NCBI GenBank assembly: GCA_946800325.1
Contig: OX326960.1
Location: 31,711,629 to 31,775,628 of the forward strand
Origin: Luzula sylvatica
Lineage: Eukaryota > Streptophyta > Magnoliopsida > Poales > Juncaceae
DNA: 64,000 nt
Direction: 5' to 3'
Shown: positions 34,481 to 46,516 of the stretch, piece after piece
Layout of the letters: every line of letters begins with the position of its first letter
How positions within the stretch are numbered: position 1 is the first letter of the stretch
The notes under the pieces: generated by a model
What the model saw: only the letters and a program-made list of their open reading frames with translations
What the model was told of the DNA's origin: nothing
The model's database searches: none
Translations under genes and position numbers: made by a program

Positions 34481-35164
34481 ACTAACAAAAAGCATGTAGA
34501 CTTATTAATTTATTATTACCAAGTAAAGAAGAAGAAAAAGAACACATGTTTATAGATGGTTTTTGGCTGCCATATTTTCATAAATAAATATACAAGGGAA
34601 ATTGTACGATCTAAGAGGAACATAATTTTAATATAAATCTTAAATCTTAAAAACGATACTATGAAAGAGATTTTTGTATAAAATATAAATTGATTACTAA
34701 AATTTGGTAAGTTAGTTAGATATACATTGATCTTAGTATTCTTAGATTCTTAACCCATGAAATAGATACATTGATCTTACCAATGATTTCATTTTGATGC
34801 CTTAATAAATAATTGGACGTCTCACTCAATACAAGGTTCAAACTTCAAACTAACCTTAAATTATGTGTGCTAGCCTAGCCCACATAGTTTTGACAAAATT
34901 TCCCCAATGAAATGGGGCTATCTACATTTCGAGGAAAGGGACATTAATATTGGCACGAGAAAATCATTAAACAAGCCTTCATGGCAAAATGGCGGCTAAT
35001 TTGTTATTAAACCGTTTTGGTTACCTTCAATTTTCTAGTTTTCTACAAACTAATGATCATGTAACCATGTTTAGGTTTGGTGGTTAGTTCACTATCATTA
35101 ACTAACATACAAGAAAGACGAAATAAACATATAAATGTATATTAACATTGAAATATGCATAATG
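34481..35164. other. Intergenic, nothing recognised
   Basis: AT-rich, no gene. It ends at the first copy of the direct repeat flanking the LINE. Confidence 0.4.
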
Positions 35165-35229
35165 AACGTTCAAAATGTTTAAAAATATATATCATTTATA
35201 GATGAAAAAATATATCATAAACATATATG
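35165..35229. repeat. Direct repeat, left copy, flanking the LINE
   Basis: aacgttcaaaatgttt ... aaacatatatg, about 65 bp. It recurs at 36407-36470 immediately after the LINE poly(A), with two or three differences. Confidence 0.85.
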
Positions 35230-35289
35230 TTATATATTTATTATATGAATTATATAATAGAAATATATTATCATTCAAATATGTTCATG

Positions 35290-36404
35290 TATAATGAACG
35301 AGTAAAAATGATATTTTTTCAGTGAAACAAGCTTATAACATACTTCTTCAAATCAAATTACCATTATTACCTAACTATACTGATGCTTATATAAATTTAT
35401 TGAGAATTATTTAGCGAATCAAAGGTGTATTGCCGAAAGTTAGGATTTTCGTATGGAAAGTTTGTGCGAATGTTCTTCCTACACTGAAAGCTCTGAATCG
35501 TAGATTTTCAAATTGTAGCCCGATATGCAAATGGTGTGAATTGCACGAGGAATCTGTGTCGCATTGTATTTTCTCGTGTGTTCGAAATAGAGCAATATGG
35601 TTTTCTTCTTCTTTGGGGTCGAGAACAGAAACTTTCACTCAAGACCCGATCAATATTATTATAAATTTATTATCTTCTCCCGTGGAATCTCAATTTCCTT
35701 ACCTATTTGCGATTATGTGGGAGGTTTGAAAATCTAGAAACGAGCTTATTTTCAGGGGAAAACAACTACGCTTCTCAACGATTCTGCAAAATGCCAATGT
35801 GACACTTGCCCAAGGATGGGCAATAAACCCGACTATACTCGATACACACCCCAACAAATATATTATGCCAATTTTGATTGATTTTTATTCTTGGAAAAAA
35901 TTTCTCTCTTGATAGCCAAGGAAATTGGGGTATTTTGGTTATTATTAGAGATAGTTTCGGACGTGATATGCAACTTTACGTGAAATCAATTCATTCGGTT
36001 ATTATTAGAGATAATTTCTCTCTTGAAGGCGCTTAAATACGCAGCCCAAAATCTCTTGAAGGCGTGATATGCAACAACATGGAGGTAACCCAAACGATGA
36101 AAAACACATTTGATATTAATCAAATTTCTATTTCTTCTTGGATGGCGATACAAACTGCGCAAGATTGTGTTATTTGGAAGAGACGATTAAAAGACCTGAA
36201 ATTCATTCACGTGGATAGAAGTTGTAACACCGAAGCACAATTGGGCGAATCTCGCAAGGGTGATGGAGTTCTCCTACTCTATGCATTAATTTGAGTATTT
36301 GTTGTTAATTGGTTTCGTTATAACCAACTTGAGAATTATCTTATTTGTTTTTGTGTTTTTTTTATTATGTAAACTTTTGTCCGGCGGGTTTGTAAAAAAA
36401 AAAA
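35290..36404 (+). pseudogene. 5'-truncated LINE (non-LTR retrotransposon), decayed
   Basis: C-terminal part of ORF2. DIFSVKQAYNILL leads into the zinc-finger-RVT region RIKGVLPKVRIFVWKVCANVLPTLKALNRR with CKWCELHEESVSHCIFSC. Next is an RNase H-like tail recognisable from SSWMAIQTAQDCV and FIHVDRSCNTEAQ. In-frame stops (for example the TAG expected to be Trp at about 35412, and one after FAIMWEV) and internal rearrangements kill the frame. The 3' end is a poly(A) run (36393-36404). The left boundary is approximate. Confidence 0.85.
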
Positions 36405-36406
36405 TT

Positions 36407-36470
36407 AACGTTCAAAATGTTTAAAAATATATATCATTTATGGATGAAAAAAATATAATAAACATATATG
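36407..36470. repeat. Direct repeat, right copy, flanking the LINE
   Basis: Partner of 35165-35229. It begins two bases after the poly(A) tail, where a target-site duplication should start. Confidence 0.85.
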
Positions 36471-37360
36471 CGTATATATGATAAATGTATATAATTAGTT
36501 AGTGCTATGTAGGGTTGTGAAAATCATTTCAGAAAGGAAAAAACCCGACAAACTGACGCCATTTATATTGTCGCTGGCCAGGTCGACTTCTACTAGGCAA
36601 CGACACGTGACATTACATTTTGAATATATATATTTTTAGTTCATTTTTCTTTAAACAAAATATATAGTCATGTATAAGAACCTATTAAAAATATACAAAA
36701 TTTTATTAAAAAATATATACCGGATTATTTCTGAAATGAATAATTATATTCAAAAATATATAATAGTCATGTAAAAAAAAATATCGTTATCAGAATGATG
36801 GATCATACATTTGAAAAAATATTTCGGGAAATGCACAAATTATAATTTTACAAAAATATAATAGTCATGACTAAATACGTGCCAGTAGCCAAATCTATAG
36901 ATTGTCAAGCAAGTAATTCGAGTTCACATCTCAACCTCAAATTCAAATTGAATTTTGACACGGATATTTTGTTGGGTTGTTGACAACACTTTCATGTTTG
37001 ATAAAATCACAGCATTAATTCAATTTTGATGTTGATATAAAGCATAGCATTACTTGCTAGTGCATAAATATCAACCCAAATTGACCTAAATCGATGACAA
37101 GGTTCATAAAAGAAATTTCACTTTTAGTTCTCCTACTTTTAAATTTAATTTACCAAAAATAAACCAAAATAGTGAATGAAACACATCGTATCTTTACCTA
37201 AATAATCCACTTGAGCACTTCATAACTAATAAATTATTAATATTAATTATGAGACAAAATATTCCTTCATAAAGTCACGAAGCACTAAACAAAAAAAGTT
37301 CAAAACTAATCTCAAAAGTCCATTCGAAATTAATCGAAACCAAGTAAAAAATAATAATTC
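36471..37360. other. Intergenic, nothing recognised
   Basis: AT-rich. It includes the 3' flank of the RMT2-like gene. No ORF or structural RNA seen. Confidence 0.4.
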
Positions 37361-38612
37361 TCACTCATGATCTGAATCGACTTGACAAACCGGTAAATAA
37401 TACGTATCCAATTGCCAATATTTCTGTTTAACCCCCTCCCAAATTTCTTTACTCAAACATTTCTGAACCGGAAGAGAGATAAACTGAGTCGAAAACCCTA
37501 AATTCGCGAGCTCTAACGAGACCAATTGACAATAAACGACATGAAAAAACGCGTTATCGCCACATAATCCATTGAAATAAGAATATAATCCTTCTGGTTT
37601 TAGTAATTTAGGAAGGTTTTGATGAAATTCTCTCATATCTTCATAATATTCTCCATATGTATCGAAGAATATACCTAGTTTAATAATTGATGTCTTTTTA
37701 GTTAGTTGTCATATTCTATGCTGAACAATTTTACACAAATGCCCCTGCATTATGCCTAAATCTCAAAATGCAGGGTCGTTTCGCAAATTTGAATAATGTG
37801 TGAATATAATTTTGCATACCATCATAAGTTCGGAGTTGAGGGAGAGCATCCTGCCACCTGGCAAAAATGATCTTAACGTTTTTCTTCTCATTCCAGCCTA
37901 ATTTGATCATTCTCTCATACACGTCAGGATGTGCCTCGATAATCGTGTGCTCTTCGATTTCGTACTTTTGTATCGCTTCGTCGATTATTCCCATTCCAAA
38001 GCCTATGTTGAGAACTCTACCACCATTGGAGCACACTGCTCTTGCGTGAGCCTCCATTAATGGCTTCTCCCATGCCATCATTACTGCTTTGCTTTCTTCA
38101 TCCATTATCCTATGACCGACAACACGAAAAAGCTCAAGCTTTAAGGCTTCCAATGTAGACAATTTGAGATTGTTTATCATTTCTTACCTGTCTTCTCCAA
38201 AAGCTACTCTCTCCTCGAGATAACTCGAATTCAAATTGGAATCATTCGAATCGGAACTAGCTTCATTTCTCTTGGATCTGAAAACCGACCCCAAAATAAG
38301 CTCGGCTTTCACGGCGAAATCAATCAAGAGATCCAGAGTCTCTTGGTGCGAGCCCTCCATGGCCAAATCACCAGCACATTGACCTGAAGGATTCAAGGCA
38401 TTCCACGGTGCACCAGCTTCGAGAAGCATCCGAACCGTCTCCGTGTGCCCTCGTGAAGCCGCCTGCATGAGAGGAGTCATGCCAGTCGAATCAAAACACG
38501 AAACATCGACGCCTTCAGAGAGGAGCGATGCTACTAAAGCGGTATCTCCTTCCTTCGCCGCCGCGCAGAGCCGTTCCTCCTCCACCGGCACTGGTTGTTC
38601 CGTCGCCGCCAT
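37361..38612 (-). CDS. RMT2-like ankyrin-repeat methyltransferase
   Basis: Three exons, 38612-38188, 38109-37820 and 37674-37361, encode 342 aa. The N-terminal half carries two or three ankyrin repeats (ERLCAAAKEGDTALVASLLS, GMTPLMQAASRGHTETVRML). The C-terminal half is a class I SAM-dependent methyltransferase: motif I RVLNIGFGMGIIDEAIQ (about 173-189), acidic post-I IIEAHPDVYERM, then GIFFDTYGEYYEDMREFHQN and LLKPEGLYSYFNGL. This ankyrin plus methyltransferase order is the yeast RMT2 family (delta-N arginine methylation), which also resembles guanidinoacetate methyltransferase. Substrate in plants is not something the sequence shows. An upstream in-frame ATG-free extension to 38714 exists. 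The start at MAATEQPV fits the family. Confidence 0.92.
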
Positions 38613-38961
38613 TTTCAGAGGGTTTTCGTTTTCGCGGGAGGGTAGTATAGTGTACAGCGTAATGGTTACTTGGTTTATTAAAGGGCTACAATATATAACA
38701 GGCCTAATTTTCAAATTTGAATTGTGTAATTTTTAATTTGATTTGGGCTTTCAATTCATGTGATTATAATTAGGTATTGTTTGGAAACATTGGGCATATG
38801 GATTCGGATGGACAATCAATAGTTTAATGAAAACATGGATTAGGAGGTGGACATTGTAATACCCAACAAAAATTGTATTTCAAATATGTGGATAGAGAGA
38901 GCTATCATAGTATCATGTATTTCGTCGTAATATTATTTCTTCAAATTACATTCATGAGAAA
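38613..38961. other. RMT2-like promoter region
   Basis: AT-rich, no ORF. It runs into the A/T-only tract. Confidence 0.4.
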
Positions 38962-39640
38962 CTATTATATTATATTATAAAATAATAATATAATATTATA
39001 TACTGTCATATAATGTAATGTAATATAATTTAATTTAATATAATATAATTTAATATAATATATAATATAAAATAAAATAAGATAATATAATATAATATAA
39101 AACATTATAATATAAAATAATATCATATATTATAATATATTTAATACAATATAAAACAATATAATATGATATGATATAATATAAAACATTATAATATTAT
39201 ATAATATAATATAATATAATATAATATTATATAATATAGTATTATATAATATTATATAATATAATATAATATAGTATAAAATAAAAAATAATATAATATA
39301 ATATAACATAATATAGCATAATATAAAATAATATAATATCATATACTATCATATTATATAATATAGTATAATATAAAACAATATAATATAATATAGAATA
39401 TTATATTATATTATAATCTAATCTAATATAAACCAATATAATATCATATAATATCATATAATAAAAATCATATCATATAATATAATATAATATAAAACAA
39501 TATAATATAAAAAATTGTAATATAATATAGTACAATATAAAACAATATAATATAATATAACATAAAACAATATAATATAATATGAAACAATATAATATAA
39601 AGAAATATAATATTATACAAAACAATATAATATTATATAA
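38962..39640. repeat. A/T-only satellite-like tract
   Basis: About 680 bp composed almost entirely of A and T, built from tataat/ataata words with recurring aatataaaacaatataatat blocks. G and C are rare. The tyrosine/isoleucine ORFs predicted here are artefacts of the tract. Confidence 0.9.
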
Positions 39641-39978
39641 TAAGTATTAAATATTAAAATATTAAAATCATGGATTTTGCATCAAATAATCAAACAAGGA
39701 ATAATATATTCATGATTTCAAAATACAACAAATCAAACAACTCACATGAATTATCAAATATACATGGATAGTGATATTTATGTATTTCACATATTCATGT
39801 ATATCAAAACCCCCCAAATCAAACATGCCCATTATGTATGTTGAGCTCATGAACTTCATGCAGGGCTCTTGTTGGATTCGTATAAAAATCTGCTTGAAGT
39901 TTAACGTTGAGTATTGATATGAAAAATAAATAAGCATACTGTTTTTCAATATTTTAAGAAACTGCCTTGTTTATTTGA

Positions 39979-40578
39979 CTAGGGAAATAGCCCGCGCTTC
40001 GCTGCGGGATATAGTATTTGATAAGAAATAATATAATAAGCAAAAGTAATAATTTTATATATTATTTGATATATTATTTCGTTGCGGGATATATTATTTG
40101 ATATATTATTTGATAAGAAAATAGAAATATTTCTTGCGCTTCGCTGCGATTTTTCAAAATTTTTTATGATCATAAAATAATAATTTTATCTAAAACGTTA
40201 CAAGTGCAAAACAAAAGTAATCTTCATAAATGTTAATTTAAAAAAAAAAGCTGATATTAAATAGTCTCACAAGTATTATGCAATAAATGCAAATTTTTTT
40301 CTTGCTAAAAAAATAAGCATAAATGTTAATTTAAAAGCAAAAGTAATATTCATAAATGTTATGATAAGCATAAAAAAAAATAATACCAGCTCAGGCTAAC
40401 AAAAAGTATTTTGTGTGAATAGTTTTTTATTAACACTAAAATTATAGTATACAAATTATATTTATTAATACGATGAAAAATTCAAATATTTTATTTAGAA
40501 CACAAGACATATGTCAATTATATTTATTAAAAATTCAAATATTTTATTTAGAATACAAGACATATGTCGAATAAAATA

Positions 40579-40612
<34 letters not shown>

Positions 40613-40802
40613 AACAGTACCCTGGTGAACAGTGCAAAACAGTACGGGCGAACAGTATCAAACAGTACCGGGTGAACAGTGACAACTGGGCGAACAGTAC
40701 AAAACAGTTCAGGTGAACAGTACCAAACAGTGCGGGGTGAACAGTGAACGATGACGTGGCCTCACCAGGTGCTTGGTATTCAAAATTTAAAGGGAGGAGA
40801 GA
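39979..40802 (-). mobile_element. Small non-autonomous Helitron
   Basis: Read on the minus strand. The 5' end TCTCTCCTCCCTTTAAATTT follows a host A (40803). The 3' end has a GC hairpin, cccgcagcgaagcgcggg (about 39991-40008), then ctatttcc and terminal CTAG (39982-39979), followed by host T. TC...hairpin...CTRR and A|T insertion are the Helitron hallmarks. About 824 bp, no Rep/helicase. It carries a gaacagt minisatellite and a 25-base A-run. Confidence 0.85.
40611..40749. repeat. GAACAGT minisatellite inside the Helitron
   Basis: About eight loose units of around 16-20 bp alternating ggtgaacagt and aaaacagtac/g. This is in the 5' half of the element on its own strand. Confidence 0.85.
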
Positions 40803-41663
40803 TTTGTTCTTCTTAATATTCTTCATGAAAATTCAATCAACTTCACAGAGAGTTAAATAAGAAACATAAAGTCACAAAAATATTCCCAAAAATGGGTTTT
40901 CAAAGAATTCAACATTCAACATTCAACATTCATTTTAAACTTAAATAAATAAATGAATCCCATGTATGAACCAGACAAGTATATTCAATGTGGTATATAG
41001 ACTTGTAGTAAAGCAATTAATTCTAGCCCCAAAACAAGATCATGTGGATCCATCCATCACAATTCACGAGTGAAGTGCCCAACGGGAAGATTGGTTTTTT
41101 GAACCAGACAAGTATATTCCATTAATGCAATCGTGCCTAGATAAAAGTCAATAGATAATAAATAAGTACACACTTACAACAAAAATCAAGTCGTCTTTAA
41201 ATTCGACCGTTAGCATTTATAGAATTTTGAATTCAATGGGGACCCTTTCCTCATTAGAAAGTAAACACATATCTCATCTTATTCATCTTTTAATTTTTAT
41301 TCTTTTCAGCATGTTATTGCTCATAATTTCTCTTAGATCTGGTTAAATCTACAACATTCATGATAAATAGTCAAAACAAAGAAATAAACTTATCAAATTA
41401 GAACATGCTTTTCTTTGTTATTAAAATTAAAATTTTAACTCTTCACATGCTCATACTAACGCGACGACTAATTTACATGTTATGAAAATCAAACATGTAT
41501 TTCTTTACCCCTTTCACTAACTTAATTCACTCATCCACCTAAAATTAATGATTGTGATTATAAAACAAGAAACTCGTAAGAAAATCAGACCAGACACATG
41601 GATTCACGGTCCCAAAGTCCCCCCTTTTGCTAGATTTCTTTTAATGATTACAAGTACTTAAAA
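40803..41663. other. Intergenic: subtilase 3' flank
   Basis: It includes a triple ttcaacattc repeat at about 40909-40933. No ORF. Confidence 0.45.
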
Positions 41664-44096
41664 CTAGGACCATGTTATTGCAATCGGGCTCGCAACTACA
41701 TGCTTCCCATCCGACCAAGTCAGTTGCCCGAATTGATTCGAGCCGGAGTTCATGGTCGAACTAGAGAAAGTAACCGTGTAACTCTTTTGCTCACCGACCT
41801 TGTTGAAAGCCAATTCAGAAGGATCAACCGAAACCTTGACCGAATCTGAATTACCGGTCATCGCGATGTTTGATTTGTACGTACCGGCATCCCCTACGTT
41901 GGTAACGGTACGCGTATGCTTAACATAAGTTGTTCCGTTGTTGAACAAAACCGAGAAAGAAGGATAGTTTAATGCCGAAACATCGTAAGTTTTTTTGACA
42001 TCACACGTGTAGTTAGAACGTTTGGCAAGTGCAGAAATCATCGAGGACGTGTAGTTAAGCGCGCAAAGAAAGTCTAAATAGTCATCTGCGGTTAGATCAT
42101 AGATCAATCCCGGATCAATGGCACGTGGAGGGTCCACATGTCCAGCTCCTATATCAAATGGCGTGGCAGATTTACCCGTCGCCACATCTAAGACCCCTCC
42201 ACCACTCGAATAACTCGAATAAGACGTCGTCATGAGAGCCGAACGAATGGCGGCTGGGCTCCACTCTGGGTGGACCCCTTTGAGCAATGCCGCGAGACCG
42301 CTGACGTGCGGACACGACATGGACGTACCCGATATGATGTTAAACTCGACACGACGCGTGTCATCCACTAACCCGGTAGGACCAACACCCCCGCTCCATG
42401 CGGCTAATATATTCACACCCGGTGCGATTAAATCAGGCTTTAAAACCCCCGGCGTTACAACATTTGGCCCTCGCGAAGAAAAAGCGGCCACGACCGGAGA
42501 AGGCGTGATGCCGAGTTGGGTCCCGCTAAAAACAATCGTAGCCGTTGGATTCGGATCCGATAAAATATACGACCTGATCGTGTCGCCCGCCTTTTGCCCC
42601 ACGGCTGTCGCGGGAAGGAGATGCGCGTCGGCCACTAGCTCCTCCCCATTGGCAGCGGTATTAGCGAGTACCATACCAACCCCACCCGCATCTCGTACTA
42701 CCAACCCTTTTTGAACCCTAGGATTCGTACCCCTATCGCACATAACTATCTTACCGGCCACCTTATCGGGCATAAGCGAACCGGGCATGCAAAGATTCCC
42801 GTTACTACCATTTGCGACCTTACCGGCATAAACAATCGAAAATGTAGAATTAGGCAACGGATTACCGCTATAAAGCGACACGCCGGGATATTTCTGACCG
42901 TTACCTATAGATACTGGAGCAGGAAAATCTCGATCAATCGTGCCGGCCCCAACCGTAGTAATCCACGGTGCACCGTTAGAAAGCGTGGATGCACCCGGAC
43001 CGGAGTTCCCAGCCGAACACGACACGAGCACCCCTTTCTCCATAGCATTAAAAGCACCGATGGCCACGCTATCACGAAAATAATCAGCCGAACCTCCTCC
43101 TAGTGACAAAGACAAAACCCCACAACCGTCCGAAACGGCCGAGTCCATCGCAGCTAATATATCCGAACTAAAACAACCACCTTCCCAACAAACCTTGTAC
43201 ACTGCGAGGCGGGCAGCAACGGCCATCCCACGGGCCGTACCGGATGCGTAACCTAACAAGTCGGCACCGGCCACGGAAGACCCGCCTGCCGTGCTCGAAG
43301 TGTGGGTCCCGTGTCCATCATTATCACGTGCAGATCTCGACTCTTTCGTCGTATCTACAGGTCCTTTACTAGCCTCGTACCCTCGGGCAAAAAACCGCGC
43401 ACCGATTAACTTGTTATTGCAAGCGGACATGTTGAAGTCGGATCCGGTTTCGCAGGTACCCTTCCAATTGGACGGAGCGGGTCCGAACCCGGTATCGGAG
43501 TAGCTTTTGTGTTCTGGCCATACACCGGTGTCTAAGACACCGATTACCACATCAGATGCTGACGTGGCGGTCGCGTATGGTTTTATATCACTGGTGATGA
43601 ATTTGTCGAGGCCTAGGAATTGTGGAGTATGGGTTGTGTGAAGCTCGTAACGGGTTTCCCGGTTGACTAATAAAACACCCGGTTGGGTTTGTAGAGCTCT
43701 GGCTTCGGAGCGAGTTAAACGGGTAGAAAACCCGCGAAGCACCGTCTTGTACGAGTACAGAATTTCGGCCGATTCTGAAACGGATTGAAGGGAAACCCCA
43801 TACCTGTAATCATGAAAAAATTGTCTTGGTGAAGTTTCAGTGTTAAAATGTGAAATTAAAATAACTGTGAACTCTGATCTAACAATGTGATTGTAGAGAA
43901 TGGATCGTAAACAAATTAGAAACCAAATTTACCAGTCGTCGTGTTGAGTGAACAGAGGCGGCATCTCGGATTCGGCCATGTGAATGATGTAGGTGCTCCT
44001 CTTCTCGACCGCACGTGCATGGCACGTGAGAGAGAGGAAGAAGAAGAGAAGAGGAAGAAGCACCATTATTCTCTGGTTTGACCCTTGAGATCCCAT
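41664..44096 (-). CDS. Subtilisin-like serine protease, SBT1 group (ARA12/SBT1.7-like)
   Basis: Exons 44096-43933 and 43803-41664 encode 767 aa. Signal peptide (MVLLPLLFFFLSLTCHARA), then the I9 inhibitor prodomain (STYIIHMAESEMP ... GFSTRLTRSEA). The catalytic triad is Asp about 146 in GVLDTGVWPE, His about 219 in DGHGTHTSSTAGG and Ser about 549 in GTSMSCPHVSGL. The oxyanion Asn is at about 321 in SCSAGNSGP. A PA domain (VMCDRGTNPRVQKG) is inserted before Ser, and the C-terminal fibronectin-III-like domain ends HVVASPIAITW. Family knowledge: secreted apoplastic proteases. ARA12 acts in seed-coat mucilage release through pectin methylesterase regulation. The coding region is clearly GC-richer than its flanks. 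Arabidopsis ARA12 lacks introns, while this gene has a 129-nt intron near the N-terminus. Confidence 0.96.
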
Positions 44097-44509
44097 TGTT
44101 GTCTCTTCCCTTTTTCTCTCTCTTGTTCTTCTCCCCTCTCGGTGTGAGTAGTACCACTGAGTAGTGTTATTATAGTGAAACCCAGTGTTTGCAATGATTA
44201 ATCAGAGATTTACAGAGCTAGGTTCACATGGGGGGTGTGTGTGCTGTGGAGGCAAGCTCTATAAAGCTGGTACTCTGTCTCCGTTTGAATTCTTTGAAGC
44301 TCGGTCTTCCCCCTCTACAATCCTTCCACGTAGATTACCTCTACAATCCTTCCATGTAGATTAATTAAAATGGCTTAACTTTCACTGTATGCCCATAAAA
44401 GTCCAAAACTTTCAGCTATGCCCCTTTAAAACTTCATATATCAATGAGATACCTACAAAATTATTTGTCACGTTTAGAGATTGTTGGGACGTTGTCTTGT
44501 ACGATGTTT
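44097..44509. other. Subtilase promoter region
   Basis: The leader is CT-rich on the minus strand. A short direct repeat, tacaatccttccacgtagatta / tacaatccttccatgtagatta, lies at about 44318-44363. No ORF. Confidence 0.5.
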
Positions 44510-44518
44510 TTTTTATAA

Positions 44519-45553
44519 GGGAAATTTTCAAAAAACACCCTATCTTTTTTGGATATTCTAAAAAAACCCCTATCTTTTTGGAAACTCCAAAAAAACCCCT
44601 CTACAAAACTTTTATTTTCAAATACCCCCCTATGGGGTTAAAATTAACTATGGATGGTGTTAAATATTTTTTTATGACCAAAATACCCTTCATTTTACAT
44701 ATTTAGTAATTAAAATAATATTTTTGTTATTTGAATTAATTTTAAAAAAGTCCTAATTTTTTTTTGCTTATAATAATTTTTAAAAAATAATTTTCATATG
44801 TTATATTTATATAATTTTAATATTTCATACATTACATATATTTGACTTTCATAACTTTTTATTGAAAAAATAACATAAAATAATAATAAGATGAACAACA
44901 ATATTAAAAGAACACATTGCAAATATTTAAAAAATAAAATATCATGAATCTATTAAAAGCATACATAAAAGAAGAACGAAAATAAAATTAAAATAGATGT
45001 TTAAAGAAATATTTTTCTTTCAGTATATTTTCAAGGTGTTTATTTTATTATTATCTGATGTTAGTTTTCATGAATAATAAATGAAATATTAAAATTATAC
45101 AAACACAACATTTAATAATTTTATTTTTGTGCAATCATTATATGTTAAAAATTATTTATGAATTTTTTTAAGGGAAATTTTCACCCCATAACAAGTGCAT
45201 GTATCTGCAAAAAATCTGATTCTAAATATATGATATAATGTACCATTCATATAAAAGTAATATATAAACCGATATATAATTATACGAGTTAATATGTAAT
45301 TAATTAATTATGAAATATTTATGAATTTTTAAAATAAAAAAATACTAAAATTATTTATCAAAATTATATTTTATAAAACTAGAGGGGTATTTTGGTCCAA
45401 AAAAAAATTTAACACCAAAAAAGTTAACTTTAACACCTAGAGGGGGTTTTTTGAAAGAAAAGTTTGCTTTTAGGGGGGGTTTTGGAGTTTCTCAAAAGTG
45501 AGGGGGTTTTTTAGAATATTGAAAAAAGTTAGGGGGTTTTTTAAAAATTTCCC
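44519..45553. mobile_element. Mutator-type MITE with long TIRs
   Basis: 1035 bp. The ends GGGAAATTTTCAAAAAACAC and (reverse complement) GGGAAATTTTTAAAAAACCC continue as inverted copies for about 170-190 bp, rich in aaaaaaaccccct blocks. A perfect 9-bp TSD, tttttataa, sits at 44510-44518 and 45554-45562. No transposase ORF. Confidence 0.93.
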
Positions 45554-45562
45554 TTTTTATAA

Positions 45563-46333
45563 TTATATTTTTTCCTCTCAGCTCTAATAATTTCATGAAA
45601 AAAAAACTTTCAAAAGTTCCGACTCATTTTGAATGATTAATTCGAGGAACAAATTGAATAGTACACACATCCTCAAAGTTTATTAAGAAAAAAAATCAAG
45701 TTTTGAAATTATTTACAACTCTTAACACTTTTTAGACTTTCATAATCCCGATATTGCGAGAGTCCGAAATTTTTATCTTCAATTTGCTCACTCACCGGTG
45801 CATAATTTCCCAATTAACTCAATCTACTTAGTCTGCATGATTATTGTATATGTATTAGTGATTGAAGAAAAAATCGGACTCTCGGAGTTCGGAAATAATT
45901 ATTTTATTTGTTCCATCTTTTGCCATGAAATGATTCTTTTGCATTTTATAACTACAAAAATTGCTTGAGTTATAATATGTTCGTATGTATATTGTTCAAG
46001 TTAGCATTATTGTTAAAGTACTCAGACTTAGTCAAACCTAATTTTTTCCAAATGCATATATGTTAATTTTTCCAAAATACACACAATTTTACTATTTCGA
46101 TTGAAACAAATCATCTTTTCTTCTAAAAAAGATGATAGTTTGTTTCCCATCATGCATTGAGTAAGTGTCTTGCAGTAATAAAAATGTCTAGTGACATTTC
46201 ATCAAGCACTTGAAGTGCAAATTCTATTAGCAAACTTATATGCACATGTCTTGTTTTGTTACTTCTACATAGACGGGTACAAGTGAAATTATCTTTCTTC
46301 CTCAAGTTTCGAGTTTTACCAAAAGATCTATCA
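45563..46333. other. Intergenic, nothing recognised
   Basis: AT-rich. A small hairpin (gaaacaaatcatctttt / aaaaaagatgatagtttgttt) lies at about 46103-46147. No ORF. Confidence 0.4.
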
Positions 46334-46348
46334 ACAAATTTAAATTCA

Positions 46349-46501
46349 TTACCAATGGTTCCATAGATTAGATGGTTAAGTGATTAGCACAATAAATCCT
46401 CATGTTGTAGAAGTTGTGGGTTCGAGTTCCGACGGCATCAATATAAAAAAATAAACCTATAATGATCACGATTCGTGGCGCCTAAGATTCTCTTAAAAAA
46501 A
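46349..46501 (+). mobile_element. tRNA-derived SINE
   Basis: 153 bp. An A-box-like tagattagatggttaagtg, then a B box gggttcgagttcc about 45 bp later, then an unrelated body and a short terminal A run (tctcttaaaaaaaa). A perfect 15-bp TSD, acaaatttaaattca, sits at 46334-46348 and 46502-46516. The length, promoter boxes and TSD together distinguish it from a tRNA gene. The 5' part does not fold as a full cloverleaf. Confidence 0.88.
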
Positions 46502-46516
46502 ACAAATTTAAATTCA

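Noticed and set aside
35940..36080. Repeated ggttattattagagata and gtgatatgcaac segments as a regulatory repeat
   Set aside because: They lie within the decayed LINE and are best explained by internal rearrangement of the relic.
39130..39342. Tyr/Ile-rich frame in the A/T-only tract
   Set aside because: A product of TAT/ATA composition with no coding signature.
46103..46147. Short hairpin that might be a miRNA precursor
   Set aside because: The arms are too short and A/T-rich, and there is no supporting context.
46349..46432. Possible tRNA gene (B box gggttcgagttcc)
   Set aside because: A 15-bp TSD, A-rich tail and lack of a full cloverleaf or aminoacyl stem show it is a SINE.
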